A stretch of 64,000 bases of DNA from Bacillus horti (lineage in GTDB: Bacteria > Bacillota > Bacilli > Caldalkalibacillales > JCM-10596), in NCBI RefSeq assembly GCF_030813115.1, contig NZ_JAUSTY010000014.1:59971-123970 (forward strand), written 5' to 3'. Position 1 is the stretch's first letter, and each line of letters opens with the position of its first letter. The position numbers were made by a program, and so were the translations under genes. Below are positions 35,829 to 44,966 of the stretch, piece by piece. The notes below the pieces were generated by a model, which searched no databases, was not told where the DNA came from, and was given only the letters and a program-made list of their open reading frames with translations.

Positions 35829-35829
35829 T

Positions 35830-36834
35830 ATGTTTCAAATGTCTTCTCTATCAAAGAAAGAAAGTCCACTTTTAAACGCAGGCTATAGTGTGAAGTCCTT
35901 TATTCGGGACAATATGGGGATTCTAATAGGGCTTGTTGTTTTATGTATTGTGATTACAATAATTAATCCTAACTTTCTTACATCAAATAATCTATTAAAT
36001 GTGTTAAGACAAACCTCAACTAACCTTTACCTAGCCTTAGCAATGACTATGATTATTATCCTAGGTGGTATTGATCTTTCAGTTGGCTCCATTATGGCTG
36101 TCACAGGTGTTGCAACTACATCTCTAATTGCTTTTTTTGACGCGCCGGTTGTAGTGGCTGTAGCTGTAGGGTTACTTGTAGGGATGCTGTTTGGTGCCGT
36201 AAATGGTTATGTAGCTGCCACAACGGTTATTCCACCCTTTATCATAACGCTGGCAACGATGAACATAGCCAGGGGAACCGCCTACGTCATAACGGATGGA
36301 AAGCCTGTCCGAGTGATGTCCGATTCTTTTAATTTTATAGGCTCAGGTTACTTGTTTGGTATTGTCCCCATGCCTGTTGTCTATCTCGTCATTCTATTAA
36401 TCTTATGTTATTTAATTATGAATAAAACAAAGCTCGGTCGATATATGTACGCGGTCGGTGGAAATGCAGAGGCTGCTAAATTCTCTGGAATTAATATTAA
36501 GAAGATCAAATTCTTTGCTTATACATTTAGTGGATTAATGGCTGCTGTTGCAGGTATTGTTCTTGCCTCTCGGATGTTCTCTGGTCAGCCTACTGCGGGA
36601 AATGCAGCTGAGTTAGATGCGATTGCGGCTGTTGTTCTAGGTGGAACAAGTATGACAGGTGGCTACGGCCGAATCGGGGGAACGGTAATTGGAGCCCTAA
36701 TTATTGGAGTTCTTAGTAACGGCTTAAATCTAATGGGTGTCAGCTCATTTTGGCAGTATATTGTTAAAGGATTTGTTATTCTAGTGGCTGTCTATGCTGA
36801 CGTTATTAAAAGAAGGAAAGCTATTGAGGCATAA
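35830..36834 (+). CDS. Sugar ABC transporter permease (CUT2, RbsC/AraH-like)
   Basis: About 334 residues, eight to ten hydrophobic segments, with the family motifs GGIDLSVGSIMA, PPFIITLATMNIARG, and the docking region KLGRYMYAVGGNAEAAKFSGI. Start ATG 35830 has GGAGGT 7 bases upstream inside the preceding gene's end. Forms the homodimeric channel of the importer. Confidence 0.93.
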   Translation: MFQMSSLSKKESPLLNAGYSVKSFIRDNMGILIGLVVLCIVITIINPNFLTSNNLLNVLRQTSTNLYLALAMTMIIILGGIDLSVGSIMAVTGVATTSLIAFFDAPVVVAVAVGLLVGMLFGAVNGYVAATTVIPPFIITLATMNIARGTAYVITDGKPVRVMSDSFNFIGSGYLFGIVPMPVVYLVILLILCYLIMNKTKLGRYMYAVGGNAEAAKFSGINIKKIKFFAYTFSGLMAAVAGIVLASRMFSGQPTAGNAAELDAIAAVVLGGTSMTGGYGRIGGTVIGALIIGVLSNGLNLMGVSSFWQYIVKGFVILVAVYADVIKRRKAIEA

Positions 36835-36867
36835 TTCTAAACCTATATCGAGCAGGTGGTGATGGAT

Positions 36868-37884
36868 GTGAGAGAAGGAATTGCCATTGCCGGAACGGTG
36901 GCAGTAGACGAAATTAAAAAAGTGAGGAAGTATCCAAACTCGTCAGAGCTAGCCACGATTCAACGTGTATCTAGATCCATTGGAGGTGCTGTTTCTAACT
37001 GTGCTGTTGGATTAGCTAAGATGGATCATGAGCTTCCTATAGAAGTCATTGCCCTTGTGGGTAAGGACGAAAAAGGCTTATTTATACAGGATCAGCTAGC
37101 TACATTTAGCAACATTAACACTAAACAGGTACATGCAACGGGTGTAACCCCTTTTACAGATGTGATTCAGGATTTAACAGATCATAGTAGAACGTTTTTT
37201 ACGTACAGAGGGAATTCTCATTTGTTCAATGAAAACACGATCGATTTTAAGAGTTTACAGGCCAATCTATTACACATCGCTTACATCTTACTACTAGATT
37301 CGCTAGATCAAGTGGATGATGAGTACGGAACAAAGATGGCTAAGGTGTTAAAGCAAGCACAGGAGGCTGGAATCAAAACTTCTATTGATATTGTTAGTGA
37401 AAGTGGAAATCGATATAGTCAAATCGTTCCTCCAAGCTTAGCCTATACCAATTATTGTGTCGTTAATGAGCTTGAGGCGGGCAAAACAGTGGGGATAGAG
37501 CTTAGAGATCAACAGGGAAATTTAAAGATAAATGAACTTAGAAAGGTATTGGTGAGACTTAAGGAGCTTGGTGTGCAGGATTGGGTGGTCATTCATACAC
37601 CTGAAGGTAGCTTTGGTTTTGATGGATTACATGTGCACAGTATTCCTTCCTTAGCCATTGAGCAGGCTCATATTCAAGGAACGGTTGGAGCAGGTGATGC
37701 TTATGTTTCAGGTGTTTTGTATGGTGCTCTCAAAGGGATGGAGCTTCCGCAAGCTATGGAACTAGGAACCGCTGCCGCTGCTTCTTCTTTACTCGCTGAG
37801 GATAGCACCTCAGGGATCAAACCAATTGAACAATTAATGAATATGTATCAGCAATACGCGAAAAGAGAAACGATAGAAATTTAA
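36868..37884 (+). CDS. PfkB-family carbohydrate kinase
   Basis: About 338 residues. The N-terminal sugar-binding half has a SIGGAVSNCAVGLAKM motif and the C-terminus has the PfkB signature TVGAGDAYVSGVLYG with the catalytic Asp. Frame opens at GTG 36856, but AGGTGG (36854-36859) suggests GTG 36868 (8-base spacing). It precedes a class II aldolase and an isomerase, so it probably phosphorylates a ketose to a ketose phosphate that the aldolase cleaves. Substrate is inference. Confidence 0.85.
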   Translation: MREGIAIAGTVAVDEIKKVRKYPNSSELATIQRVSRSIGGAVSNCAVGLAKMDHELPIEVIALVGKDEKGLFIQDQLATFSNINTKQVHATGVTPFTDVIQDLTDHSRTFFTYRGNSHLFNENTIDFKSLQANLLHIAYILLLDSLDQVDDEYGTKMAKVLKQAQEAGIKTSIDIVSESGNRYSQIVPPSLAYTNYCVVNELEAGKTVGIELRDQQGNLKINELRKVLVRLKELGVQDWVVIHTPEGSFGFDGLHVHSIPSLAIEQAHIQGTVGAGDAYVSGVLYGALKGMELPQAMELGTAAAASSLLAEDSTSGIKPIEQLMNMYQQYAKRETIEI

Positions 37885-37895
37885 GGAGGCTCACC

Positions 37896-38768
37896 ATGCT
37901 AGTCACATTACGAGAAATTTTAGAGCAAGCGGAGCAAGGCAACTTTGCCGTAGGCTCATTTAATTCCCCAACTTTAGAGTCTGTCAGAGCAGTAACTGAA
38001 GCGGCTGAAGAGCTGCAATCTCCAATTATACTTTCTCACGCTGAGGTCCATAATGACATCATTCCAATAGAGATTATAGGACCAATATTTATTCAATTTG
38101 CCAAACAAGCTAGTGTTCCTGTGGTGGTTCATCTGGATCACGGGTCAAATCTAAATATCATTAAGAAAGCGATTGATATAGGCTTTACCTCCGTGATGAT
38201 AGATGCCTCCCATATGGAATATGAAGATAATATTAGAATTGTACAGGAGGTAGTCGATTACGCCCATAAGCATAACGTTTCAGTTGAAGCTGAGCTAGGT
38301 ATGATGACTTCTTCTGGCATAGGTGGAGAAGAGACACAAGGAGGAGAGCATCACGCTACTCAGGAAGCTGAGGACTATTATACAGACCCTCTTATCGCCA
38401 AGGATTTTGTGCAAAAAACGGAGATTGATGCGTTAGCGGCTTCATTTGGAACGGTACACGGAATATATGTACAAGAGCCTAATTTGGATATTAAGCGTCT
38501 GAAGGCTATTTATGAGAACATCGGTCGACCTGTTGTTATGCATGGAGGATCGGGCTTAGAGATAGAGGATTATGTGAACGTCATCCAGTCAGGAGTTAGG
38601 AAAATCAATTATTACAGCTACGCTGCCAAAGCAGGAGCACAGGCTGTAAAGGAGTACATCCAGCAGAATCAGAATCTGTTTTACCACGATTACACAGTGG
38701 TTGCTAAGCAGGCTATAAAGGAAGATGTTAAACGGGCCATGAAAATATTTATGAACAATGGATATTAA
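37896..38768 (+). CDS. Class II ketose-bisphosphate aldolase-like protein
   Basis: 290 residues of the FbaA/GatY/KbaY family. The zinc/catalytic set is visible: HLDHG (His-Asp-His), VEAELG, a GTVHG His and MHGGSG with the phosphate-loop glycines. It cleaves a phosphorylated ketose to dihydroxyacetone phosphate and an aldehyde. Clear AGGAGG site before ATG 37896. By context the substrate is a ketopentose- or ketohexose-phosphate made by the PfkB kinase. Confidence 0.88.
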   Translation: MLVTLREILEQAEQGNFAVGSFNSPTLESVRAVTEAAEELQSPIILSHAEVHNDIIPIEIIGPIFIQFAKQASVPVVVHLDHGSNLNIIKKAIDIGFTSVMIDASHMEYEDNIRIVQEVVDYAHKHNVSVEAELGMMTSSGIGGEETQGGEHHATQEAEDYYTDPLIAKDFVQKTEIDALAASFGTVHGIYVQEPNLDIKRLKAIYENIGRPVVMHGGSGLEIEDYVNVIQSGVRKINYYSYAAKAGAQAVKEYIQQNQNLFYHDYTVVAKQAIKEDVKRAMKIFMNNGY

Positions 38769-38828
38769 TGTGGATTTAATAGGATGTGTAGCTTGATGAT
38801 CTTGTAATCCGGAAGGGAGCTGAAGAAA

Positions 38829-39362
38829 ATGCTTACACCTCCCCATGAGCGTGTAAAGAAGCATGCATTAGAGCTGTTTGAAAGGGCTAGTATTGTTCTT
38901 TCAGAAGCGGAAAAGAACAATCTTGAAATAGCAGACTTTGGCTTAGCTAACGTAGAGGTTAGTGGTCTTCAATTAGTCACATATGTCAATACAGAAAAGG
39001 TGTGTGCAAAGGAATTGGTGTTGCTTCCACACCAGACATGTCCAGAGCATAAGCATCCGAAAAGAAGCTTTGATGAAGGGAAAGAAGAGACCTTTAGGTG
39101 TAGATACGGACTTGTTTACCTGTACGTTGAAGGAGAGGAGACCAAGTCGCGTACTGTAAATCCACCTATTGGAGATGAACAGTATTATACAGTGTTTCAC
39201 GAGATTATTTTACAGCCCGGAGAACAATATACGATTTATCCGAATACCCTTCATTGGTTTAAAGCAGGAGAAGAGGGAGCGGTCATTTCTGAATTCTCAA
39301 CTCGAAGTACGGATGAAACGGATGTTTTTACAGACCCTAGAATTAAAAGAGTTAATGAATGA
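38829..39362 (+). CDS. D-lyxose isomerase-like cupin protein (YdaE family)
   Basis: 177 residues. Cupin metal site: CPEHKHP (His74, His76), the glutamate in KEETFRCRYG, and the His in NTLHWF. This is the D-lyxose/D-mannose isomerase family of B. subtilis YdaE and the E. coli O157 protein, the latter also found beside a sugar ABC transporter, a PfkB kinase and an aldolase. It would convert D-lyxose to D-xylulose. GGGAG site about 10 bases before ATG 38829. Confidence 0.82.
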   Translation: MLTPPHERVKKHALELFERASIVLSEAEKNNLEIADFGLANVEVSGLQLVTYVNTEKVCAKELVLLPHQTCPEHKHPKRSFDEGKEETFRCRYGLVYLYVEGEETKSRTVNPPIGDEQYYTVFHEIILQPGEQYTIYPNTLHWFKAGEEGAVISEFSTRSTDETDVFTDPRIKRVNE

Positions 39363-39436
39363 TAGATGAGGAGTTGTAGGTACAAAGAAACTTGTCCGTA
39401 TAAGTTAGTTAGGAATAGGATCGGAGTTGAAAAGTG

Positions 39437-40126
39437 ATGCTTGAAAAACTGAAAGAAGAAGTGCTTGAAGCAAATTTAGCTCTCCCCAAACATGGCTTAG
39501 TCACTTTTACCTGGGGCAATGTGAGCGGAATAGATCGAGAATTAGGGAGGGTTGTTATTAAGCCTAGTGGAGTGGCCTATGAGGAGTTACAGCTAGACGA
39601 TTTGGTTGTCCTTGATCTAGAAGGAAATATTGTTGAAGGGAAGCTTAAGCCTTCGTCAGATACAGCTACCCATCTTGTTTTATATAAAAGCTTTCCTGAT
39701 ATTGGTGGGATCGTTCATACTCACTCCCCTTGGGCAACAGCTTGGGCACAAGCAGGTAGAGAGCTACCTGCTTTAGGAACGACTCATGCTGATTATTTTA
39801 ATGGAGCGGTTCCATGTACTAGAGCTTTAACTGATACAGAGATTGCAGGAGAGTATGAAAAAGAAACGGGACAGGTCATTGTAGAGACCTTCCAAGACCG
39901 TAATCCAAATGAGACCCCGAGTATATTGATTCACCAGCATGCCCCTTTTAATTGGGGGAAGAATCCAAGCCAAGCTGTTATGCATGCTGTGGTTCTAGAG
40001 GAATGTGCTAAGATGGCTTACCACACTCTGCATCTTTCCCCTTCCACACAGTCGATGGACACAGCGCTTCTACACAAGCACTTTTATCGAAAACATGGCT
40101 CGGGAGCGTATTACGGTCAAAACTGA
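39437..40126 (+). CDS. araD: L-ribulose-5-phosphate 4-epimerase
   Basis: About 229 residues: [20 protein letters not shown] zinc ligands and a further HQHAPF, all typical of AraD. Converts L-ribulose 5-phosphate to D-xylulose 5-phosphate, the last step of arabinose entry into the pentose phosphate pathway. ATG 39437 aligns with B. subtilis AraD; a preceding GTG (39434) is possible. Placed before araB and araA, the reverse of the B. subtilis order. Confidence 0.93.
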   Translation: MLEKLKEEVLEANLALPKHGLVTFTWGNVSGIDRELGRVVIKPSGVAYEELQLDDLVVLDLEGNIVEGKLKPSSDTATHLVLYKSFPDIGGIVHTHSPWATAWAQAGRELPALGTTHADYFNGAVPCTRALTDTEIAGEYEKETGQVIVETFQDRNPNETPSILIHQHAPFNWGKNPSQAVMHAVVLEECAKMAYHTLHLSPSTQSMDTALLHKHFYRKHGSGAYYGQN

Positions 40127-40138
40127 GGAGGGATTACG

Positions 40139-41809
40139 ATGGACAAATACACCATAGGTATCGATTATGGAACACAGTCAGGGCGTGCTGTTTTAGTATC
40201 ACTGAAGGATGGTGAGGAGATCGCTGATCATGTTACCCCATATAAGCATGGTGTGATTGATAGGGAGCTTCCAGAGAGTGGCATAAGGCTTGGACATGAG
40301 TGGGCCTTACAACATCCACAGGATTATGTGGATGTCATTCAATTCTCCATTCCTGCCGTTCTTAAGCAATCAGGCATTGACCCAAAGCAGGTGGTTGGTC
40401 TAGCTATAGATTTTACGGCATGCACCATGCTTCCTATTGATTCAGAGCTAAATCCTCTTTGTTTTAGAGCTGATCTTAAAAACAATCCTCATAGCTGGGT
40501 GAAGCTTTGGAAGCATCATGCGGCACAGGATGAAGCAAATAAAATTAATGAGATTGCCGCAAAAAGAGGAGATCGTTTCTTACCAAGGTATGGGGGGAAA
40601 ATCTCCTCAGAATGGATGATGGCAAAAATTTGGCAGATTCTTGATGAAGCTCCGGAAATCTATACAGAAACCGACCGGTTTGTTGAAGCAACCGATTGGG
40701 TTGTCTCTCAATTAACAGGTAATCTCGTTCGAAATAGCTGTACAGCAGGCTATAAAGCACTCTGGCATAAACAAGAAGGATATCCGAGCAAGGACTTCTT
40801 TAAGGAACTGGATACCCGTCTTGAGCATTTAACGGATACCAAGCTCAGAGGTGAGGTGGTTGCTCTGGGGACAAAGGCAGGAGGATTAACCAAAGAGATG
40901 GCACAGCTAACAGGGCTTTCAGAGGGAATAGCTGTAGCTGTTGGGAATGTTGATGCTCATGCTGCTGTTCCAGCTATGGGTGTCGTAGAGACAGGTAAGA
41001 TGGTTATGGCGATGGGAACGTCGATTTGTCATATGCTCTTAGGTTCAAAAGAAGTAGAGGTAGAAGGTATGTGTGGGGTTGTAGAGGATGGTATTATTCC
41101 AGGCTTATATGGCTATGAAGCCGGTCAGTCGGCAGTTGGGGATATATTTGAGTGGTACATCAATGAAGGAGTTCCTTCTTATGTGCTAGATGAAGCGTCA
41201 GAGCTAGGCATAGATGTGCATCAGTATCTGGAGGGTAAAGCAGCCAAGTATAGGCCTGGTGAAACAGGATTATTGGCCTTAGATTGGTGGAATGGGAATC
41301 GTTCTGTGCTCGTTGACACAGAATTAGGAGGACTTCTGTTAGGAATGACTTTACAAACAAAGCCGCATGAAATCTATCGGGCTTTGCTAGAAGCAACGGC
41401 GTTTGGAACGAAAATGATTGTGGATTCTTTTACAAACAGAGGAATTGATGTCAAGGAATTGTATGCGTGTGGGGGACTTCCTCAAAAAAATAGGCTACTC
41501 ATGCAAATCTACGCCGATGTGACTAATCTACCGATCAAGCTATCTGCTTCAAAGCAAACACCAGCCCTTGGAGCTGCTATGTTTGCAGCAGTTGCAGCAG
41601 GAAGTGAAGGAGGAGGCTACGATAGTATACTTGAAGCAGCACAAAATATGGCAAGGGTTCAGGAGGATGTAATTCTACCAATACCCGAAAACGTAATGAT
41701 TTATGATAAAATATATCAAGAGTACAAGCGGTTACATGACTATTTTGGACGTGGGGAAAACCACGTAATGAAGGAACTGAGAGCACTTAGACAAGGTTCA
41801 AATCATTGA
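40139..41809 (+). CDS. araB: Ribulokinase
   Basis: 556 residues, FGGY kinase family. The N-terminus [17 protein letters not shown] is the phosphate-1 motif of ribulokinase, with [12 protein letters not shown] and [14 protein letters not shown] further on; length fits AraB. Phosphorylates L-ribulose. GAGGAGGGA precedes ATG 40139, 12 bases after araD. Confidence 0.93.
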   Translation: MDKYTIGIDYGTQSGRAVLVSLKDGEEIADHVTPYKHGVIDRELPESGIRLGHEWALQHPQDYVDVIQFSIPAVLKQSGIDPKQVVGLAIDFTACTMLPIDSELNPLCFRADLKNNPHSWVKLWKHHAAQDEANKINEIAAKRGDRFLPRYGGKISSEWMMAKIWQILDEAPEIYTETDRFVEATDWVVSQLTGNLVRNSCTAGYKALWHKQEGYPSKDFFKELDTRLEHLTDTKLRGEVVALGTKAGGLTKEMAQLTGLSEGIAVAVGNVDAHAAVPAMGVVETGKMVMAMGTSICHMLLGSKEVEVEGMCGVVEDGIIPGLYGYEAGQSAVGDIFEWYINEGVPSYVLDEASELGIDVHQYLEGKAAKYRPGETGLLALDWWNGNRSVLVDTELGGLLLGMTLQTKPHEIYRALLEATAFGTKMIVDSFTNRGIDVKELYACGGLPQKNRLLMQIYADVTNLPIKLSASKQTPALGAAMFAAVAAGSEGGGYDSILEAAQNMARVQEDVILPIPENVMIYDKIYQEYKRLHDYFGRGENHVMKELRALRQGSNH

Positions 41810-41837
41810 TAGATAAATACCTAATAGGAGGCCGATT

Positions 41838-43328
41838 ATGCTACAAAATCCATATACATTCTGGTTTGTTGCAGGAAGTCAGCATCTCTACGGAGAACAA
41901 GCTCTATTAGAAGTAGAACATCATGCAAGAAGCATGGTGAATGAGTTGAATAAGGAAGCTAATCTTCCATTTGAGGTTAAATTTAAATCTGTTTTAACTC
42001 TAGATAGCGAGATTCATAAGCTTATGATTGAAGCAAACTCTAGTGAGCGTTGTGCCGGCTTGATTGCCTGGATGCATACTTTTTCCCCAGGAAAAATGTG
42101 GATTAACGGTTTGGCTGCCCTGCAGAAGCCTTTCCTCCATTTGCATACACAGTTTCATAGAGATATTCCTTGGTCTTCCATTGATATGGACTTCATGAAT
42201 GTTAACCAGTCCGCACACGGTGATCGTGAATTCGGGTATACCGTTACAAGAGTTGGCCTATCAAGAAAGGTGATTGCCGGATACTGGAGACATTCAGAGG
42301 TTCAGAGAAGAGTAGGGCAGTGGATGCAAACTGCTACAGCCATTCAGGAAAGCCGAAAGCTTAAAGTAGCTAGATTTGGAGATAATATGAGGAGTGTGGC
42401 TGTTACAGAGGGCGATAAGGTAGGGGCACACATCCAATTTGGTTGGACGGTCGATTATTATGGTATTGGAGATCTTGTTGAACGAATTAATGAGGTGCAA
42501 GAGGAGCAAGTCAATCTCCTATTTAAGGAGTATAGAGAGCTGTACGAAATAGATTCTCAAACATTAAATAGCTCTTCCCATTTAGAGGCTATAAGAGAAC
42601 AGGCACGAATAGAGCTAGGATTAAAAGCTTTTTTAGAGGAAGGAAGCTATACGGCTTTCACCACTAACTTTGAAGATTTACATGGTATGAAACAGTTGCC
42701 TGGCCTTGCTGCTCAACGGTTGATGGCTGATGGGTATGGGTTTGCTGGAGAAGGGGACTGGAAAACGGCTGCCTTAACTAGATTAATAAAGGGCATGAGT
42801 CATAACCAAAGTACTTCCTTTATGGAGGATTATACGTATCATCTAGAGCCTGGCAATGAAATGATTTTGGGCTCTCATATGCTTGAGGTATGTCCTACTA
42901 TTTCTTCCTCAAAGCCAAAGGTGGTTGTTCACCCGCTTGGTATTGGTGGGAAGGAGGATCCAGCAAGGCTCCTGTTTGATGGCAAGACAGGAAAAGGTAT
43001 TGTCGTATCCCTCATCGATTTGGGCGGACGCTTTCGAATGGTGATGAATGAGATAGAGGCCGTAGCTTCGAGTGAGAAAACCCCTAATCTACCAGTGGCA
43101 AAAATGCTTTGGAAGCCGTTACCTTCTTTTTCAGTCGCTACAGAGGGCTGGATTTACGCCGGGGGAGCTCATCATACCGTTCTTTCTTTAAGTGTAACGA
43201 AGGAGCAGGTTATGGATCTAGCTGAGTTATTTAAAATAGAATGTGTCACCATTGACCAAGAAACGAGACTTGATCGGTTACAGCAGGAGCTTAGAATAAA
43301 TGAGGTTGTTTGGAGAATGTCTAGATAA
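41838..43328 (+). CDS. araA: L-arabinose isomerase
   Basis: 496 residues. The opening FWFVAGSQHLYG, HTQFHRDIPW, MDFMNVNQSAHGDREFG and the late GEGDWKTAALTRLIK are classic AraA segments, with metal ligands at E, E, H, H in the usual places. Converts L-arabinose to L-ribulose. AGGAGG precedes ATG 41838. Shares the operon with the importer, and its regulator follows. Confidence 0.95.
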   Translation: MLQNPYTFWFVAGSQHLYGEQALLEVEHHARSMVNELNKEANLPFEVKFKSVLTLDSEIHKLMIEANSSERCAGLIAWMHTFSPGKMWINGLAALQKPFLHLHTQFHRDIPWSSIDMDFMNVNQSAHGDREFGYTVTRVGLSRKVIAGYWRHSEVQRRVGQWMQTATAIQESRKLKVARFGDNMRSVAVTEGDKVGAHIQFGWTVDYYGIGDLVERINEVQEEQVNLLFKEYRELYEIDSQTLNSSSHLEAIREQARIELGLKAFLEEGSYTAFTTNFEDLHGMKQLPGLAAQRLMADGYGFAGEGDWKTAALTRLIKGMSHNQSTSFMEDYTYHLEPGNEMILGSHMLEVCPTISSSKPKVVVHPLGIGGKEDPARLLFDGKTGKGIVVSLIDLGGRFRMVMNEIEAVASSEKTPNLPVAKMLWKPLPSFSVATEGWIYAGGAHHTVLSLSVTKEQVMDLAELFKIECVTIDQETRLDRLQQELRINEVVWRMSR

Positions 43329-43388
43329 GCCAGTAGAATAAGGGCTTTAGAATAAGAGATGAGATGAAGAGTAACGGGGTGTAAATTA

Positions 43389-44498
43389 GTGGCTGAAACA
43401 AAATATAACAAAGTAAAAGAATGGATTAGGACTAGGATTATAGAGAACACATATAGACCTAATCAGAAAATAAACTCTGAAAGTGAATTAATGAAACAAT
43501 TCGGTGTAAGCCGCCATACGGTTAGAATAGCAATCGGTGAACTTGTGAATGAGGGGTGGCTATACACGGAGCAAGGAGCAGGAACCTTTTGTGCTGATCG
43601 CTCCTCCCGCAGTGCTTCCCATCAACATGAGCAAAAGAAAATTGCTATTATCACCACATACATCTCTGATTACATCTTTCCTTCTATTATTCGTGGAGCA
43701 GAGGCTGAGCTAAGTAAGGAAGGCTATCATGTAACATTGTTTAGCACAAACAATAGCTATGATAAAGAGAAGAAAATCCTTGAGACCATTATCAGTCAAA
43801 AGTTTGATGGAGCGATTATTGAGCCAACGCAGAGTGCGTCAGCTAATCCAAACATTAATTACTATTTAAATCTGGATGTGCTAGGCATTCCTTACCTCAT
43901 GATTAATGCTTTTTACGAAGAGCTTGAGCCTGTTCATGTGGTCATGGATGATGAAAAAGGCGGTTATTTGCAAACAAAGCACCTATTAGAGCTTGGGCAT
44001 AGTCATATCGCTGGATTTTTTAAAACGGATGATAGACAAGGTGTAAAGCGTATGAAGGGCTTCATTAAAGCGTTTCGTGAAAAAAATATGGTTGTAGAAC
44101 CTAAAAACATAGTGACATACAGTACTACAGGCAAGGATTCTAAGCCAGCAGACTATTTTAGAAATGTATGGGAAGCATCGTCGGAAAAGCCAACAGCTGT
44201 CGTTTGCTACAATGATGAATTAGCCATAAGACTGTTACATGTGATAAGAGAAAAAAAGCTAAGCATTCCTGATCATATTTCCATTGTGGGCTATGATAAC
44301 TCGTTTCTAGCAGAAGTATCTGAAGTAAAACTGACAACCATAGAGCACCCTAAAAGCGAGCTAGGCAAAATGGCCGCTCAAATGATCGTCAAGATGGTAA
44401 CAAAGGGGAGAAGTTGGAACATCAAGCCCTATGTATTTGAGCCAAAGCTCATTTTGAGGGAATCAACGATGCCTCCTCTTATGACAACGAAGGGGTAG
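43389..44498 (+). CDS. araR: Arabinose operon repressor AraR (GntR-LacI hybrid)
   Basis: 369 residues. N-terminal GntR winged helix (about 1-70, YRPNQKINSESELMKQFGVS) fused to a LacI-type sugar-binding domain (from about 85; KIAIITTYISDYIFPSIIRG... SIVGYDNSFLAEV). This combination is the AraR architecture. GTG 43389 has GGGGTG upstream. It is presumed to bind the two AraR-like boxes at 32.9-33.1 kb and to release them with L-arabinose. No AraR box is seen in front of araR itself. Confidence 0.92.
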   Translation: MAETKYNKVKEWIRTRIIENTYRPNQKINSESELMKQFGVSRHTVRIAIGELVNEGWLYTEQGAGTFCADRSSRSASHQHEQKKIAIITTYISDYIFPSIIRGAEAELSKEGYHVTLFSTNNSYDKEKKILETIISQKFDGAIIEPTQSASANPNINYYLNLDVLGIPYLMINAFYEELEPVHVVMDDEKGGYLQTKHLLELGHSHIAGFFKTDDRQGVKRMKGFIKAFREKNMVVEPKNIVTYSTTGKDSKPADYFRNVWEASSEKPTAVVCYNDELAIRLLHVIREKKLSIPDHISIVGYDNSFLAEVSEVKLTTIEHPKSELGKMAAQMIVKMVTKGRSWNIKPYVFEPKLILRESTMPPLMTTKG

Positions 44499-44513
44499 CT
44501 AAGGATAACAAAG

Positions 44514-44539
44514 GATCTCAAATTGAATGAGGTCTTTTT
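44514..44539 (+). terminator. Terminator of the pentose cluster
   Basis: GATCTCA (44514-44520) pairs with TGAGGTC (44528-44534), one G-T pair, then TTTTT. The gap 44499-44966 (469 bp) then holds repeat copy 2 and AT-rich DNA without a gene. Confidence 0.75.
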
Positions 44540-44697
44540 GTTTTGTCTAATTTTAACCAAATTAAAGAAAAAGCATGAGAAAATTGTAAGAAAAAGTCGA
44601 AGGTTTCCCATGAATTGGAGGCTTGTTGCTCCTTCTGTTTTGGGATATATTGGAGGAGAATAGGAGAAAGGTCGGGGCAAGGATTGATCCGTATTTC

Positions 44698-44831
44698 TTA
44701 CAGTCTAAGAATTTATAAAATTTGATACAATGATTTCTTCAAATTTTATAAATTATGGCTGCATGCAAAAGCTTCCTCTAATGATGGACTAGACAACCTC
44801 TTCGAGAGGGCTTCGATAGAAGCTTTTCTTA
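44698..44831. repeat. 134-bp structured dispersed repeat, copy 2
   Basis: Second copy of the element at 6769-6902 with six substitutions. The inner hairpin is CCTCT-TCG-AGAGG here; relative to copy 1, both sides of one pair changed (T-A to C-G), and the outer AAAAGCTTC/GAAGCTTTT stem is kept. Confidence 0.85.
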
Positions 44832-44966
44832 TGCTAGTTTCTACCACTAAAGTTCAGATATTGTTCAGAATGATTTAGTAAAATAGTCCTGTTCTCAAAT
44901 AAAATGAATTAAAGTACGATATGACGAAGTAGATGAAACTTGTTGAATTAAAAGGGGAATTTTACA

